55,713 bases of DNA. Origin: a virus. Location of the stretch: positions 1 through 55,713 of the IMG/VR virus record IMGVR_UViG_3300037852_000225, one strand, 5' to 3'. The notes beneath the pieces were generated by a model that worked only from the letters and a program-made list of their open reading frames with translations, did no database searches and had not been told where the DNA came from. Position numbers and translations under genes: made by a program. This document shows positions 21,627-32,020 of this stretch, piece by piece; position 1 is the stretch's first letter; each line of letters starts with the position of its first letter.

Positions 21627-22387
21627 AAATACAAAGTCTCGACTATATGACCCGTTCGCTTCTTAGGCAGAAAGGCTATCCATTGCATTTTTACATGCAG
21701 TTCCTGGGTTACATGGCTGACTGCCTTCGTGAACTCACTTTTGATACTCTTCGTGTAGTCAATACCGTTCAGTTAACAGTCAGTCAACAGGACTTCACGG
21801 CACCACTCCCATGCGATTATGTTGACTATACAAAAGTGGGAACAATGATGGGGCAGTTTGTAAGGCCAATTCCTGAAATAGAAACGATAAACAGGTTGCC
21901 GGCAAAACTTCCGAACGGTCAGAATACAACTTATGGGAATGCGGGTGGAGTCGTAGTTGATGATTTTCCCATTTGGCCAGGTATGTGGATATGGAGCAAC
22001 ATCGATGACTTGGGTGAAAACATAGGTCGGATGTATGGTTGGCCGGCAGACTACCGGACGGATGGGTTTAAAATAATTCCAGAGCGAAATATCATTCAAT
22101 TTACAGAGACTTTCGATATGCCAACCTGCGTATTGGAATATATTTCGGATGGCCAGACTATTGACAACGCCAGCGCAGTTGACGCCCGCGCACAGAAAAC
22201 TATCGAAACTTATTGCGACTGGCAATGGAGATGGCATACTGGCAAAAGGTCACCGGCAGAAATTGATATGGCATACAGGATGTACGTAAAAGAATGGAAG
22301 AAACTTAGAGCAAGGCTTTCATCTCTCACTATCAGCGATATCAAACAGGCATTACACAGAAACTTTAAACTTTCTATCAAAACATGA
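21623..22387 (+). CDS. Tail tubular/ring protein (candidate)
   Basis: 254 residues with a helical start (YMQFLGYMADCLRELTFDTLRVVNTV), a DFTAPLPCDYVDYTKVG turn and a Gly/Pro/Trp-rich middle (DDFPIWPGMWIWSN), then helices ending WKKLRARLSSL. The DY-x-DYT...R-P-x-P pattern occurs in gp11-like and ring-type tail proteins of podoviruses. It is directly followed by the large nozzle-like protein, as expected for the tail gatekeeper set. Confidence 0.55.
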   Translation: MKIQSLDYMTRSLLRQKGYPLHFYMQFLGYMADCLRELTFDTLRVVNTVQLTVSQQDFTAPLPCDYVDYTKVGTMMGQFVRPIPEIETINRLPAKLPNGQNTTYGNAGGVVVDDFPIWPGMWIWSNIDDLGENIGRMYGWPADYRTDGFKIIPERNIIQFTETFDMPTCVLEYISDGQTIDNASAVDARAQKTIETYCDWQWRWHTGKRSPAEIDMAYRMYVKEWKKLRARLSSLTISDIKQALHRNFKLSIKT

Positions 22388-22404
22388 CTTAACGCAATAC
22401 ATCC

Positions 22405-25400
22405 ATGCAATACGAAAAAAAATATATGGGTCGTGTGGCGCTCGATGCGGATAGCGATGTATTTGCACTGGGAGAGAACTCTATTGTAAATTCAGAAAAT
22501 TTCCGTACGCTGTCAACAGATACAGGCGTGGTAGAAACACTCGAATCGGTAGGCGGGACACTTCTTATTCCAAATAGCGATCTTTCGGCAACAGGCGTGA
22601 ACTGGTGCATAGGCGGTGGAACAGACTGGTCTAACAGGAGACAGATATTTGCTATATGGAACTCACTCGGTAACCATGGGATTTTCTGTTTTGACTATAT
22701 AGCGGATAAAATTTTTACCGTCCTTTTAAATGCCGATGTGATTGGCGGGCTAAACTTTGACAAATACCATTTCATCCACAGTATGCGCATTGAAAATGGG
22801 TGCGCTTATTGGACGGATAATTTCAATGAGCCGCGCAGAGTTGACATAAATGCCGGGATCAATCTTCATCAACCGAATACATTCCCTGGATACCTACCTT
22901 ACCAGTCACCAATGAATCCATGGGTTATCGCATGGATAAGAAGGCAACCTGGACAGGATCCAACAAGCATAAGGCTTACCGACACAACTTATATAAACAA
23001 TTTCATAAAATATGAGGCTTTTAAATTTTCTTATCGGTATCAGTACAGAAATTTTGAATTAAGCACTCTTTCCGGATTATCTGCCCTGTCTAATTACAAC
23101 CGTGAATTAATTGATACATATAACAGGATCGATGTTTCCCTTCCGGTTGGGGAGAAAATAGATCAGGACATCATTCAGATTGACTTGGTTGCTTATTATG
23201 TTAATTCAAATACCTATTTCATCATCAAATCGTGGACAACTTCGACCGATGCAGCAGCTATTGCTGCGCATAATGCCGGAACCACTCCGCTTACCTTTCA
23301 GTTTTTTAATGATTTCACCGGAATAGCCATCGATCCACTTTATGCAGTGAAACCATTCGATAGCCTCCCGATTTATTGCCAGACTATTGAAATTGCAAGA
23401 TTGAGAGGGTTTATGGCCAATTACACTATTGGGTATACAGCACCGACCACTACTTCGCTTGGTCTTGCACCGCGTCAGGGAGGGAACGGGAGCCAGGTCA
23501 TAGGAAAATGGTTCTTTTTTAAATGGAAGTCAATTTGCGGTGGTTTTCCATCAGAAACATCTTTTTATATCATAGATATCAGTGATATACCGCAAAGCAG
23601 CAATCCTGGCTATTATATTTATGTTCCTGGAGGATACCCGCCATTTGCACCGAGTATCGACTGGTCCTATTTTGCATTCAGGGGAGCTTCACTTTTTGAT
23701 ATTATGAATTATTACGGCAGTGGTTGTACTAATTATATAGAGGAATTTACTTATCAGAATGCGACTTCCATAATTTTAAACCCTCCATCGGCACCATTTC
23801 TTATCGGCCAGAGGGCGATGAAATCTGATGCGTCTTACGCTGCAACAATAACTTTTTTTGATTACGCCGGACGTAAAGCGGGGATTGTCAATTCTCCAGT
23901 TAAAGTATATATCCCCGACAGAATATATGGTCAGGTCCAGTGGGTAACTGGTATTGACTGGGTACTTAGTAACCTTAATGCGCTGGTTGAAATACCTCCA
24001 TGGGCCGCCTCCTATTCTATAAACATAACGCAATGTCTAAGGACTCGGTTCTTCCTGCAAATGCACGGGAAGGCTGCTGCTTATGCAACTAAAGATGCGT
24101 CTGGAAATTATGTTTTTACTACAAATAGCTTTGCTCCGAATCTTAATGGATGCGCATTTGACATCACTCTTCTTGATTCTTATCAGATGGGGTATGTATG
24201 GCAACCAGGATCAGGAGACGTAATAAAAATATATTTCATAACAGGGACATCTGCTTCATTGCAGATAATTGGGCAGGTCGGAAACTGGCTTATTACTGAA
24301 CTTCGCCCATTGGGTACTTTTGATGCTTTTACCAAATTCTTGTTTGAAATATATACGCCTTATAAAGCGACAGCAACAGAACCTTATTTTGAAGTTGGGC
24401 AGCAATTCCCAATTATTAACCCGGGAACAGTCAACAGACAATATAGTGTGACAGCCGGTACGATAAAGGGAGACATTACCCTTCTTGACAGAAATGATGG
24501 GATTGACTACCTGACAGAAGCTATGAGTCCAAACGATAAACTGTATAAAAATTGGAATACAGATATCGGAAGGCCGAATTTCATTGATCCGATAGGGCAG
24601 GTCGTCAGGCAGAACAGTATTGCTTATTCCAACACTTTTATACAGGGAAGTCATATCAACGGGCTTTCGACATTTGATCCACTCGACGTCAAGGATATTT
24701 CAGCCGATTATGGGCCAATCAACAAATTGCAGTTGGCAAGCAAAGTGCAGAAAACAGGGTCTATTATGCTGGCCATTTGTGGAGGTGGCGAAACAGCATC
24801 GCTGTACCTTGGTGAGCGAACACTTATGGATACCGCAGGCGGAAATACTCTCATGCAATCCATAGATGTTATCGGAACAGTAAACACACTGAAAGGAGAA
24901 CGAGGTACTCTTAATCCTGAATCCGTTTTCGAGCATCGCGGGAATGTTTATTGGTTTGATGTGCAAAATGGAAAATGGGTCCAGTATGCTGATAACGGGC
25001 TCTTTGATGTATCGAATTATAAAATGAACCGTTTTTGGAAGTTGTTTGCAGACCAGTATAAATCAATGACTCCGCAGCAGATAGAGGCATTCGGAAACCG
25101 CCCGTTTGTAGTATCATGCGTGGACCCGCATCATGGTGAACTTCTATGCTCTATTCCTAAAACACTCGCTGATCCGCCCAAAGGATATTTGCCAGACTAT
25201 CCATCTATGCCATATCCTTTCGATATTTTCGATGGCTTAGGAAAAACGCTGATTTACAAATTATTTGCCGAACCTAATAAATGGCAAGGAGCTATCAGAA
25301 TGACACCTGATTTTATGTTTTATATTGAAGACAACCTGTTTGCCTTTAACCAAGGGCAATTATACAGATGCAATAATACTGCGACACCAGCGAACTTCTT

Positions 25401-25776
25401 TGGAGTTCAGTATAAAGCAAGGGTAATGACAGCTTCTAATCACATGCCTAACAAGCCAAAAGTGTATAAAAATGTAGCTATCGAAGGAAACATGACACCT
25501 TCATTAAGCTATTATTATACCAAATACCCGTGGCTTATGGCAACTGACCTGTTGAGTTGGAATTACTCACTAAGGGAGGGCATACCATACAGTACATTAT
25601 TCAGAAATAAACTCGATCCAAAATGGTGGCCGGATATGCAAACATCATTATTGAGAGGGGAGGAAATGAGAACGGTTGCACTTCTGGCACTCTATGAATT
25701 TGATGTCAGCCAAGGTCCATGTGAATTAAAATTTGTAAATTTTGGCTTCAGCATATCGCTTGGCCACACAGTATAA
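22405..25776 (+). CDS. Large tail nozzle/muzzle-like protein
   Basis: 1123 residues, beta-rich throughout, with repeated WD-like strands (IFAIWNSLGNHGIFCFDYIADKIFTVLL, CAYWTDNFNEPRRVDINAG) typical of the nozzle proteins that close podovirus tails (gp12 of T7, muzzle of crAss-like phages). The C-terminal part contains SVFEHRGNVYWFDVQNGKWVQYADNG, again a propeller-like element. There is no signal peptide or membrane segment. Position right after three connector genes and before the ejection-protein genes supports the assignment; a tail-spike role is less likely. Confidence 0.65.
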   Translation: MQYEKKYMGRVALDADSDVFALGENSIVNSENFRTLSTDTGVVETLESVGGTLLIPNSDLSATGVNWCIGGGTDWSNRRQIFAIWNSLGNHGIFCFDYIADKIFTVLLNADVIGGLNFDKYHFIHSMRIENGCAYWTDNFNEPRRVDINAGINLHQPNTFPGYLPYQSPMNPWVIAWIRRQPGQDPTSIRLTDTTYINNFIKYEAFKFSYRYQYRNFELSTLSGLSALSNYNRELIDTYNRIDVSLPVGEKIDQDIIQIDLVAYYVNSNTYFIIKSWTTSTDAAAIAAHNAGTTPLTFQFFNDFTGIAIDPLYAVKPFDSLPIYCQTIEIARLRGFMANYTIGYTAPTTTSLGLAPRQGGNGSQVIGKWFFFKWKSICGGFPSETSFYIIDISDIPQSSNPGYYIYVPGGYPPFAPSIDWSYFAFRGASLFDIMNYYGSGCTNYIEEFTYQNATSIILNPPSAPFLIGQRAMKSDASYAATITFFDYAGRKAGIVNSPVKVYIPDRIYGQVQWVTGIDWVLSNLNALVEIPPWAASYSINITQCLRTRFFLQMHGKAAAYATKDASGNYVFTTNSFAPNLNGCAFDITLLDSYQMGYVWQPGSGDVIKIYFITGTSASLQIIGQVGNWLITELRPLGTFDAFTKFLFEIYTPYKATATEPYFEVGQQFPIINPGTVNRQYSVTAGTIKGDITLLDRNDGIDYLTEAMSPNDKLYKNWNTDIGRPNFIDPIGQVVRQNSIAYSNTFIQGSHINGLSTFDPLDVKDISADYGPINKLQLASKVQKTGSIMLAICGGGETASLYLGERTLMDTAGGNTLMQSIDVIGTVNTLKGERGTLNPESVFEHRGNVYWFDVQNGKWVQYADNGLFDVSNYKMNRFWKLFADQYKSMTPQQIEAFGNRPFVVSCVDPHHGELLCSIPKTLADPPKGYLPDYPSMPYPFDIFDGLGKTLIYKLFAEPNKWQGAIRMTPDFMFYIEDNLFAFNQGQLYRCNNTATPANFFGVQYKARVMTASNHMPNKPKVYKNVAIEGNMTPSLSYYYTKYPWLMATDLLSWNYSLREGIPYSTLFRNKLDPKWWPDMQTSLLRGEEMRTVALLALYEFDVSQGPCELKFVNFGFSISLGHTV

Positions 25777-25787
25777 ATATTAAAGTT

Positions 25788-26378
25788 ATGGGAGCCGCCG
25801 GTGGAATCATGCAAGGGGTTGGTGCCATACTGGGGACAGTAGGAGGCATCGCAGCAAATATATCTGGGGATCAGTTGCGGCAAAATCTTTTACGTCTGGG
25901 AGGAACCGATCCTCAATATCAGGCCAATCCGCTTGCCGGCCAGAGACTTTCTCTTGCCCAAACATTACTCAATGCCCGTATGCCAGGAGCACAGAATATG
26001 GAGCGGAATATCCAATCCAATCAGGCAACGAGCATGAACAATATCCAGCGGGGCGCTACCGATGGATCACAGGTTCTTAGCATGGGCGCTCAATCCCAGG
26101 GGCAGACAAATCAGGCTAATGCCAATCTTGGAACCCAAGAACAACAGGATTATTACAACAGATTAGGAAATCTTTCATCTGCCCAGCAAGGATCTATAAA
26201 TGAAGGCGACAAAGTGTATATGGACCAGATTCGACGCTGGCAGGATTCAGTGAATCTTGCTATGGCCAGAAATAATGTCCGTCAGCAGCAGGGTCAGACG
26301 ATGACCAATATGGGAAGCATGTGGGCTGGAATGGGCGCATCCATGGGCGGCGGCGGTGGGGCACCAGGAGGTAAATAA
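25788..26378 (+). CDS. Small ejection (internal virion) protein candidate
   Basis: 196 residues with a Gly/Ala-rich hydrophobic N-terminus (AAGGIMQGVGAILGTVGGIAANI), a long Gln/Asn/Ala-rich helical middle and a Met/Gly-rich tail ending in GGGGGAPGGK. Membrane-active N-terminus plus low-complexity helix resembles gp14-like ejection proteins that form the channel across the outer membrane. It is the first of three consecutive genes of that kind. Confidence 0.6.
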   Translation: MGAAGGIMQGVGAILGTVGGIAANISGDQLRQNLLRLGGTDPQYQANPLAGQRLSLAQTLLNARMPGAQNMERNIQSNQATSMNNIQRGATDGSQVLSMGAQSQGQTNQANANLGTQEQQDYYNRLGNLSSAQQGSINEGDKVYMDQIRRWQDSVNLAMARNNVRQQQGQTMTNMGSMWAGMGASMGGGGGAPGGK

Positions 26379-26386
26379 TAATTTAT

Positions 26387-28198
26387 ATGTCAGATGCGGT
26401 ATTACAAGGACAGGGAATAGGACCGGGTATTGACTACAGCGGGTTTCAACATGCAGTTCAGGCTGGTGTTCAGAATCGTTATCGCCGTGAGCAAATGGCA
26501 CTCCGCCAACAGGGACGCAAGGATTTGAATCAGGAATTTGAAGAAAGACAACTTGACCCATCCAAAAGAATAACCGGGACTATATATGATGGATATATCA
26601 GCGACGGGTATAACCAGTTAATAAATCAGTCGTCACAACTTGCACAGGAAGGAAAAAGTATACCTGAAATTCAAGGAGTCATTGGCCCGAAACTTACTCA
26701 AATGAGTAACCAATACAACACCATCAAGCAGATGAATAAGCAGATTGAGGAATATGGTGCCAGGTTTAAAGGACAACCTGGATATAATGCAGAGGCGCTT
26801 ATCAGTCACGCAAAAGGGATGGCTTTCCAGAATTACGATGCTGATAAAAAAATGTATACAGGGATGAAAGATGTGAACTCCCTTGATCCGAATACTAACT
26901 GGGTGGAAGAGGCTATAAAGCAGCACCCGGAAGATATTTCAAATGAAGAAGGGATACAGAAAGCAATTAATTCATCAAAACAGGACGTTTATAATCCAAG
27001 GACTGTCACCTCAGTTGCAGGGAAAAAATATGAAACAGGCTATGATGCTAAAATGTACCCATGGCAGCAATTCAGTAAAGAAACCGATGAGTATAAGAAT
27101 CCAAAATCCGTTGAAACACATGGAGATATTATCCATACTGCTGATGGCCAGGATGTTCATATTGCGACCGATCCAGTGTTTCATGATTTCATGGGCCGGG
27201 TAGGTGTGGCTCCATATATTAATGCGGAGACTAAAAAAGCATTTCAGGCGGCTGGAGGGGAAGCGCCAAGGCAGGATAGCCCACAGTGGGAGACGATGCA
27301 AAAGCATATTCTCTACGATATACTGGATAGAAATTCAGCCAAAACATATTCTCCCGTTTCCAAAAGTACGGAAACCGGAGCTGCGGCCAAGATTGAGATT
27401 AGGCAGGCCGACCCAGCAGCATATTATAAGAATATCCACGATGAAGCCGAAGCTCATGCTGAAGGAACGGCAGCCGGGAAACCTGCTACCGAAGCATCCA
27501 AGAAAACAAATGTTGCTGGCGCAATAGGCGGGGTGTTTAACAACGACCCGAATTATACCAGCGGTGATATGACAGAACTGCCAGACGGCAGAAAAGTGAT
27601 TGATGTGACTTCAAAAATGCCAACGGGAGCCTTGAAATTTGGGAAAGATAAGAATCAGGAATATACCGGCGTGTATTTTGACCCTCTGAAACGCTCTTTA
27701 ATCGTGAATAAAGGTAAGCAGCAGGAAGAAATCCCTGAATCCCAGGCGGGACAGTTTATTACCCGTGTGGCTGAAGCAAACGGACTTCCTATGTCAAAAG
27801 TCCGTGGTGAACTGGCAAAAATGGGATTTCAAAATGGTAAGTTTCAAAATGCCGGGCAAAGTGATTTTACCGAACGAATCGCGCAAGCAGGTCAGGCCGC
27901 GCAGGAAAAACACAATTCGCATGTGGATGATTTAATTGATAAAGAGAAGTATAGTTCTATCAAAGGAATGAAAACCGCTGATGGCGAGGCTGTTGAAGGT
28001 GGTGAACGAAACTTTGTTTCAAAACTGTTTGGCGATAAGTATTATGTTACCGTGAAAGGCAAAGATGGTAAAACCAAAGATGTAACCTTTGCCGATAAAG
28101 AAAAAATGGCAGATTACCTGAAAGGTGGAGCACAAGCGCCTAAGCCAGTAAGCCAAGCAGCTCCATCCGCTACCGTAAAAAAAGGAGTTCTTGATTAA
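26387..28198 (+). CDS. Ejection (internal virion) protein candidate, 603 aa
   Basis: Highly charged, Gln-rich and mostly helical (RREQMALRQQGRKDLNQEFEERQ, AQEGKSIPEIQGVIGPKLTQM), soluble, with Lys-rich C-terminal segments (YYVTVKGKDGKTKDVTFADKEKM). Virion proteins that leave the capsid with the DNA, such as gp15 of T7 or crAss cargo proteins, share this look. No catalytic motif is seen. Stop overlaps the start of the next gene (TAATG). Confidence 0.55.
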   Translation: MSDAVLQGQGIGPGIDYSGFQHAVQAGVQNRYRREQMALRQQGRKDLNQEFEERQLDPSKRITGTIYDGYISDGYNQLINQSSQLAQEGKSIPEIQGVIGPKLTQMSNQYNTIKQMNKQIEEYGARFKGQPGYNAEALISHAKGMAFQNYDADKKMYTGMKDVNSLDPNTNWVEEAIKQHPEDISNEEGIQKAINSSKQDVYNPRTVTSVAGKKYETGYDAKMYPWQQFSKETDEYKNPKSVETHGDIIHTADGQDVHIATDPVFHDFMGRVGVAPYINAETKKAFQAAGGEAPRQDSPQWETMQKHILYDILDRNSAKTYSPVSKSTETGAAAKIEIRQADPAAYYKNIHDEAEAHAEGTAAGKPATEASKKTNVAGAIGGVFNNDPNYTSGDMTELPDGRKVIDVTSKMPTGALKFGKDKNQEYTGVYFDPLKRSLIVNKGKQQEEIPESQAGQFITRVAEANGLPMSKVRGELAKMGFQNGKFQNAGQSDFTERIAQAGQAAQEKHNSHVDDLIDKEKYSSIKGMKTADGEAVEGGERNFVSKLFGDKYYVTVKGKDGKTKDVTFADKEKMADYLKGGAQAPKPVSQAAPSATVKKGVLD

Positions 28199-30261
28199 TG
28201 GATGAAGAACAACAAATAGCGCCTCCGCCTACCGATCCGGTAGAGAAATTGTATAATGCTGTACATGATAATGGATTATACACTAAATCATTGGAAGAAT
28301 TTAAGGATAAATATTCCACGCCAGAAGCACAGCAAAAATTATATTCTGTTGTTAAAGAACATGGACTTTACACCAAATCGGCAGATGAATTTACAGGTAA
28401 ATATTTTGGTACAGCACCTCAAAAAGCAGATGCGGCAGCATCCGCTCCTTACAGGCCAGACCTTGGTATCCGTAATCCATCTGAATCTACGCAAGGGCCG
28501 AAGATATCGCTTCAAAAACCGCCGAACACAACAAATGCAGATCAGTTTCCAATAGAAAAGCAGAAAGCTGCCGACACCTTAAAGGCGCTCACCGATAAAC
28601 ATGCAGATCAGGCTATCGACCACCTGAATGCAAACGATATGCGTGACCGGATGACACAGATACAAAATGCGGCGCAATCAGGTGCCATGACCCCAGAAGC
28701 CGCTGATAAAGCGCAACAGCAACTCATGGCGGAGACTTTTAACTTTAGCCAGAGAAAAGATCAGGTAAAATCTTCTCTTCCTGATAATCCGGTATTACAG
28801 AAAAAAATAGAAAACACTATTGCTGGTATACACCCCGAACTTGCTCCCGCTATTCAGAAAGCTCAATATCTTGAAGCCGGCGACGACCAAAACCAGAATA
28901 AAAAACTTGCAAATGCAAAAGCTATTGAGAAAGGAGAACTTACTTTCCAGCATGGGCAGTTATATAGACCCCTTGGCACGTTAGAGTCTATTGCGGAGGC
29001 AGTAAAACAAAATAAGCAGGCTATTGACGCGCATGATAAGGAGGTCACCCAGTCTGATACGCAAAACATGAATGCACTGTTGAATAAACGCCTTTCATAT
29101 AATCCTGATGATCCAATCAATCTTCCGTCTGGTGTGGGGAATTTGATAGGGGGCCAAATACCCATAACCATCAAAGGCGGAGCAATAGCAGCGGTGACTT
29201 CACTATTGCCGGAAAGTAAGGTTTTGGCGCCTATGTTCTCCGCACTTGGAGTTGCTGCGGATATGGCAAAAGCTACACATCATAACTCCCTCGAACAGCA
29301 TTTTAACAGCAACATGGATAAAGGGATGTCGGCTGAAGAGGCTTACAAAGATGCAAAAGATAAAGCCGGTTTTGATTCCATGGCTGATTATATGCAAGGC
29401 TTGGTGATGGGTGGTGCCGGTGCTCATGTCGGAATGGGTGAATTAAATCTTGAAAAACTTACTCCCGGGTTTAAGAATATTGCGAAAACACTCGCTAACA
29501 ATACCGGACGGATCCTTGAGCATGGCACTCCAGAAAGCATCGTTTCCGGACTTACATCTGGAGGCGCCCAGGTTGCAAAAAATGTGCAGGAGGGAAAAGA
29601 TTATTCCGAAGGAGTGCCAGAAGCACTTCTGATAGGTGCCGCACTTCCTCACATGATTGGGATTGCTGCCAGAGGGGCCGGAGGACTTGTTGACCCTAAA
29701 ACATATAGCACGGTCATGTCCGGATTGGGTAAAATTCCTGATGTCGGTGCAAAAGTGGATGAAATTGTAGCTTCCGGTCACATGACACCACAGGCCGGCG
29801 TGGAAGTAAAGAAAAATATTCAGGATAATGCAAAAATTGATGACCAGATTCCGCCAAACATAACGGACGAGGATACGAGGTTAAAACTGAAAGATGCTCT
29901 TACCCAGCGCGATGAACTGGTGGCGCAGGAAGCAAAAACGCATCCCGCATTGAAGGCCGATGTAAAGTCGCAGATTTCAGAGGTTGATAAAAGCATTAAG
30001 GAGATGCTCAAGCCAGCAGAAGAGCCAAAACCGACCGAAGGGCAGGCAGCACCTACTGGTAAACCGGAAGCGATAACACCGCGATCACCGGAAGAAGTCA
30101 GTAAAATGCTCAAACAGGAACTGCCTAATAAATATCAGAAGGTGACATTAAAAAATGAAGCGACAGGCGAGGAAGATGAAATGTCTGCAAGCCTGGCGCA
30201 AAAGAAAACAGCGAAAAAAGTTGATATTTTAAATAAACTTATAGATTGTATCGGTGCATAA
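28198..30261 (+). CDS. Ejection protein candidate with N-terminal 31-residue repeats
   Basis: 687 residues. The N-terminus holds two near-identical units: KLYNAVHDNGLYTKSLEEF and KLYSVVKEHGLYTKSADEF, each followed by a K/GKY turn, likely small helical domains. The centre is helical and contains a hydrophobic, Gly-rich stretch (GGQIPITIKGGAIAAVTSLLP... through SALGVAADMAKA) able to enter membranes, and the end is Lys/Glu/Pro-rich. Large proteins at the end of an ejection cassette often carry a lytic transglycosylase; I do not see its motif here. Confidence 0.55.
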   Translation: MDEEQQIAPPPTDPVEKLYNAVHDNGLYTKSLEEFKDKYSTPEAQQKLYSVVKEHGLYTKSADEFTGKYFGTAPQKADAAASAPYRPDLGIRNPSESTQGPKISLQKPPNTTNADQFPIEKQKAADTLKALTDKHADQAIDHLNANDMRDRMTQIQNAAQSGAMTPEAADKAQQQLMAETFNFSQRKDQVKSSLPDNPVLQKKIENTIAGIHPELAPAIQKAQYLEAGDDQNQNKKLANAKAIEKGELTFQHGQLYRPLGTLESIAEAVKQNKQAIDAHDKEVTQSDTQNMNALLNKRLSYNPDDPINLPSGVGNLIGGQIPITIKGGAIAAVTSLLPESKVLAPMFSALGVAADMAKATHHNSLEQHFNSNMDKGMSAEEAYKDAKDKAGFDSMADYMQGLVMGGAGAHVGMGELNLEKLTPGFKNIAKTLANNTGRILEHGTPESIVSGLTSGGAQVAKNVQEGKDYSEGVPEALLIGAALPHMIGIAARGAGGLVDPKTYSTVMSGLGKIPDVGAKVDEIVASGHMTPQAGVEVKKNIQDNAKIDDQIPPNITDEDTRLKLKDALTQRDELVAQEAKTHPALKADVKSQISEVDKSIKEMLKPAEEPKPTEGQAAPTGKPEAITPRSPEEVSKMLKQELPNKYQKVTLKNEATGEEDEMSASLAQKKTAKKVDILNKLIDCIGA

Positions 30262-30751
30262 CGATGTAGAACTGGACGAGATAAATGAACTGCTCTCTGA
30301 AGTGAGGATAGATTATTCCGCTTCGGCAATAGCGCAGTTGCTCGAAACTCTTAATGAAGTGTCAGGGAAGTTGAGTTCAAAGTCTTTTTATGACGAGAAG
30401 CTGGGGCAGGAGATATGTGCTGCTATGGCAGGAATTGTAAAGTCACTGTTAGCACTCAAACCTGTCCAAGTTGATCTGTCACCATTAATTGCTGAAATGG
30501 TGAAGCAAAATAAGGCTATCTTGGATATAATAAGCCGAAAGGAAGCGAAGCATGATGACAGCAAATACCAGGAACTTCTAAAAATGACGCTCGATGTGAT
30601 TGCAAGGAACAATTCATTTATGCAGCGGATGATAGATGTTCCTCGTCCTGAAGTGGCCGCAACAGTAGTTGATAAGCGACCAACGGAATGGGAACTGGAA
30701 ACCACAAAAGATATGTACGGAAATTTCAAAACTAAAGCTAAAGCAAAATGA
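30254..30751 (+). CDS. Helical minor virion protein (candidate)
   Basis: 165 residues from GTG 30254 (8-base overlap with the previous gene). Amphipathic helices with heptad spacing (IDYSASAIAQLLETLNEVSGKL, VDLSPLIAEMVKQNKAILDII) and a conserved-looking end EWELETTKDMYGNFKTKAKAK. Similar short helical proteins with this type of tail occur near fibre or capsid genes in Bacteroidota phages. Function unknown; it is probably a trimeric or dimeric linker. Confidence 0.5.
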   Translation: MHNDVELDEINELLSEVRIDYSASAIAQLLETLNEVSGKLSSKSFYDEKLGQEICAAMAGIVKSLLALKPVQVDLSPLIAEMVKQNKAILDIISRKEAKHDDSKYQELLKMTLDVIARNNSFMQRMIDVPRPEVAATVVDKRPTEWELETTKDMYGNFKTKAKAK

Positions 30752-31239
30752 ATAACGAAAATACAGTAGCGACGGATAGAATGTCGTTCACGCTCGGTAA
30801 GGGATGTCCAGAGTCATTGCTACTTGAGGCAAATGTACTTATCGAACTGTTCGATAAGTACGGAAATAAAAAAGATGAACGCCAGTTACATAACACCGTT
30901 ACTGCTGCTGGCAAAGCAGGGTTGCTGGATCAGTCGCTTGCTGCGCCAACGCTTGCAAAAGCAGGATGGATGGCGATAGGAACCGGAAGTCCTGCGGCTA
31001 CTCTACTTGGCGCAGAAATAGCCCGTGTGGTATTTGACTCAAAAACGAGGTCTACAAATGTGCTCACTATGATTACTACTTTTCCGGCAGGAACGGGAAC
31101 AGGAGCTTTGACTGAGGAAGGTCTTTTCGATGTGGTAACAGCAAATACGGTGAATATGTGGTGTTCCAGTTCATTTTCTGTGGTGAATAAAGGTGCATCA
31201 GACATACTCGTGATAACACATACGTTAAGTGTGAATTAA
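30748..31239 (+). CDS. Conserved phage structural protein (AGTGTG...EEGLFD type)
   Basis: 163 residues. The second half reads WMAIGTGSPAATLLGAEIARV, NVLTMITTFPAGTGTGALTE EGLFD and SSSFSVVNKGASDILVITHTLSV. This is a widespread phage virion protein family found near fibre and capsid genes in unrelated phages; its exact position in the particle is uncertain to me. It overlaps the gene before it by ATGA. Confidence 0.65.
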   Translation: MNNENTVATDRMSFTLGKGCPESLLLEANVLIELFDKYGNKKDERQLHNTVTAAGKAGLLDQSLAAPTLAKAGWMAIGTGSPAATLLGAEIARVVFDSKTRSTNVLTMITTFPAGTGTGALTEEGLFDVVTANTVNMWCSSSFSVVNKGASDILVITHTLSVN

Positions 31240-31279
31240 CGTTTAACAGTAAACCACAAAATAATGCTATATTTGATTT

Positions 31280-32020
31280 ATGAGAAAAATAAAATATAAT
31301 CATAAACATTGCATCGCTTGTGGAAAAGAGATGATTAATGAAGGTCCTGCAAGAGTAAGTCAAAAAGTATGGGCCAATAAAAAATATTGTTCTCGCAAAT
31401 GTAGAAGAACCGAATCTCAGCCTGGATATGTTGAGAGTAAAATTTGCCCAACATGTGGAATTATTTTTCGCAGAAAAAAAAATCATAGAGGCATTCTGTG
31501 GACAGATAAGGTATATTGTTCTTCAAAATGTTGCAATTCACGTAAAGAGAGAAAAAGAGTGATGCAAAATTGTGTGATATGTGGTAAATCGTATAATCCA
31601 CGAGGAGTTATAGCGAATAGTAAAACTTGCTCGCATATTTGTGCCGGTAAACTTCATTCTAAAAATACTATGGGTGCTCGCCATAATTTATGGAATGGTG
31701 GTAGAGTTAAAACAAGACAGGGTTATATTAGAATCTGGATATCAGAAGATCATCAGTTGGCTTCTATGAAACCAAAAGGAAGTAATCATATATTGGAACA
31801 CAGATTAGTTATGGCAGAAATTTTAGGTAGGCCGCTATTTGATTGGGAAACTGTCCATCATAAAAATGGTAAAAAGGACGACAATAGAAAAGAGAATCTT
31901 GAATTAAGGACCGGGCATCACGGACAAGGAGCAACCCACCATTGTCAAACATGCACTTGTGGACAACGACTTGAATTAACAGAGAATCCTATTTTTCAAA
32001 TTTGGAGTAAAGCAGTTTAA
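31280..32020 (+). CDS. HNH homing endonuclease with zinc ribbons
   Basis: 246 residues: three Cys-rich zinc ribbons (HCIACGKEM...YCSRKC; ICPTCGIIF...YCSSKC; NCVICGKSY...TCSHIC) in the first 120 residues, a hinge with MGARHNLWNGG, then an HNH nuclease (HILEHRLVMAEILGRPLFDWETVHHKNGKKDDNRKENLEL). Fused arrays of treble-clef fingers and HNH are typical of phage homing enzymes. It is clearly more AT-rich than its neighbours and lies between two short structural genes. A TATATTTG sequence 5 bases upstream of the ATG may be its own -7 element. Confidence 0.85.
   Translation: MRKIKYNHKHCIACGKEMINEGPARVSQKVWANKKYCSRKCRRTESQPGYVESKICPTCGIIFRRKKNHRGILWTDKVYCSSKCCNSRKERKRVMQNCVICGKSYNPRGVIANSKTCSHICAGKLHSKNTMGARHNLWNGGRVKTRQGYIRIWISEDHQLASMKPKGSNHILEHRLVMAEILGRPLFDWETVHHKNGKKDDNRKENLELRTGHHGQGATHHCQTCTCGQRLELTENPIFQIWSKAV

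Noticed and set aside
31268-31275. TATATTTG as a full promoter for the HNH gene at 31280
   Set aside because: No acceptable TTTG at 19-21 bases upstream, and the ATG follows directly; kept only as a remark.
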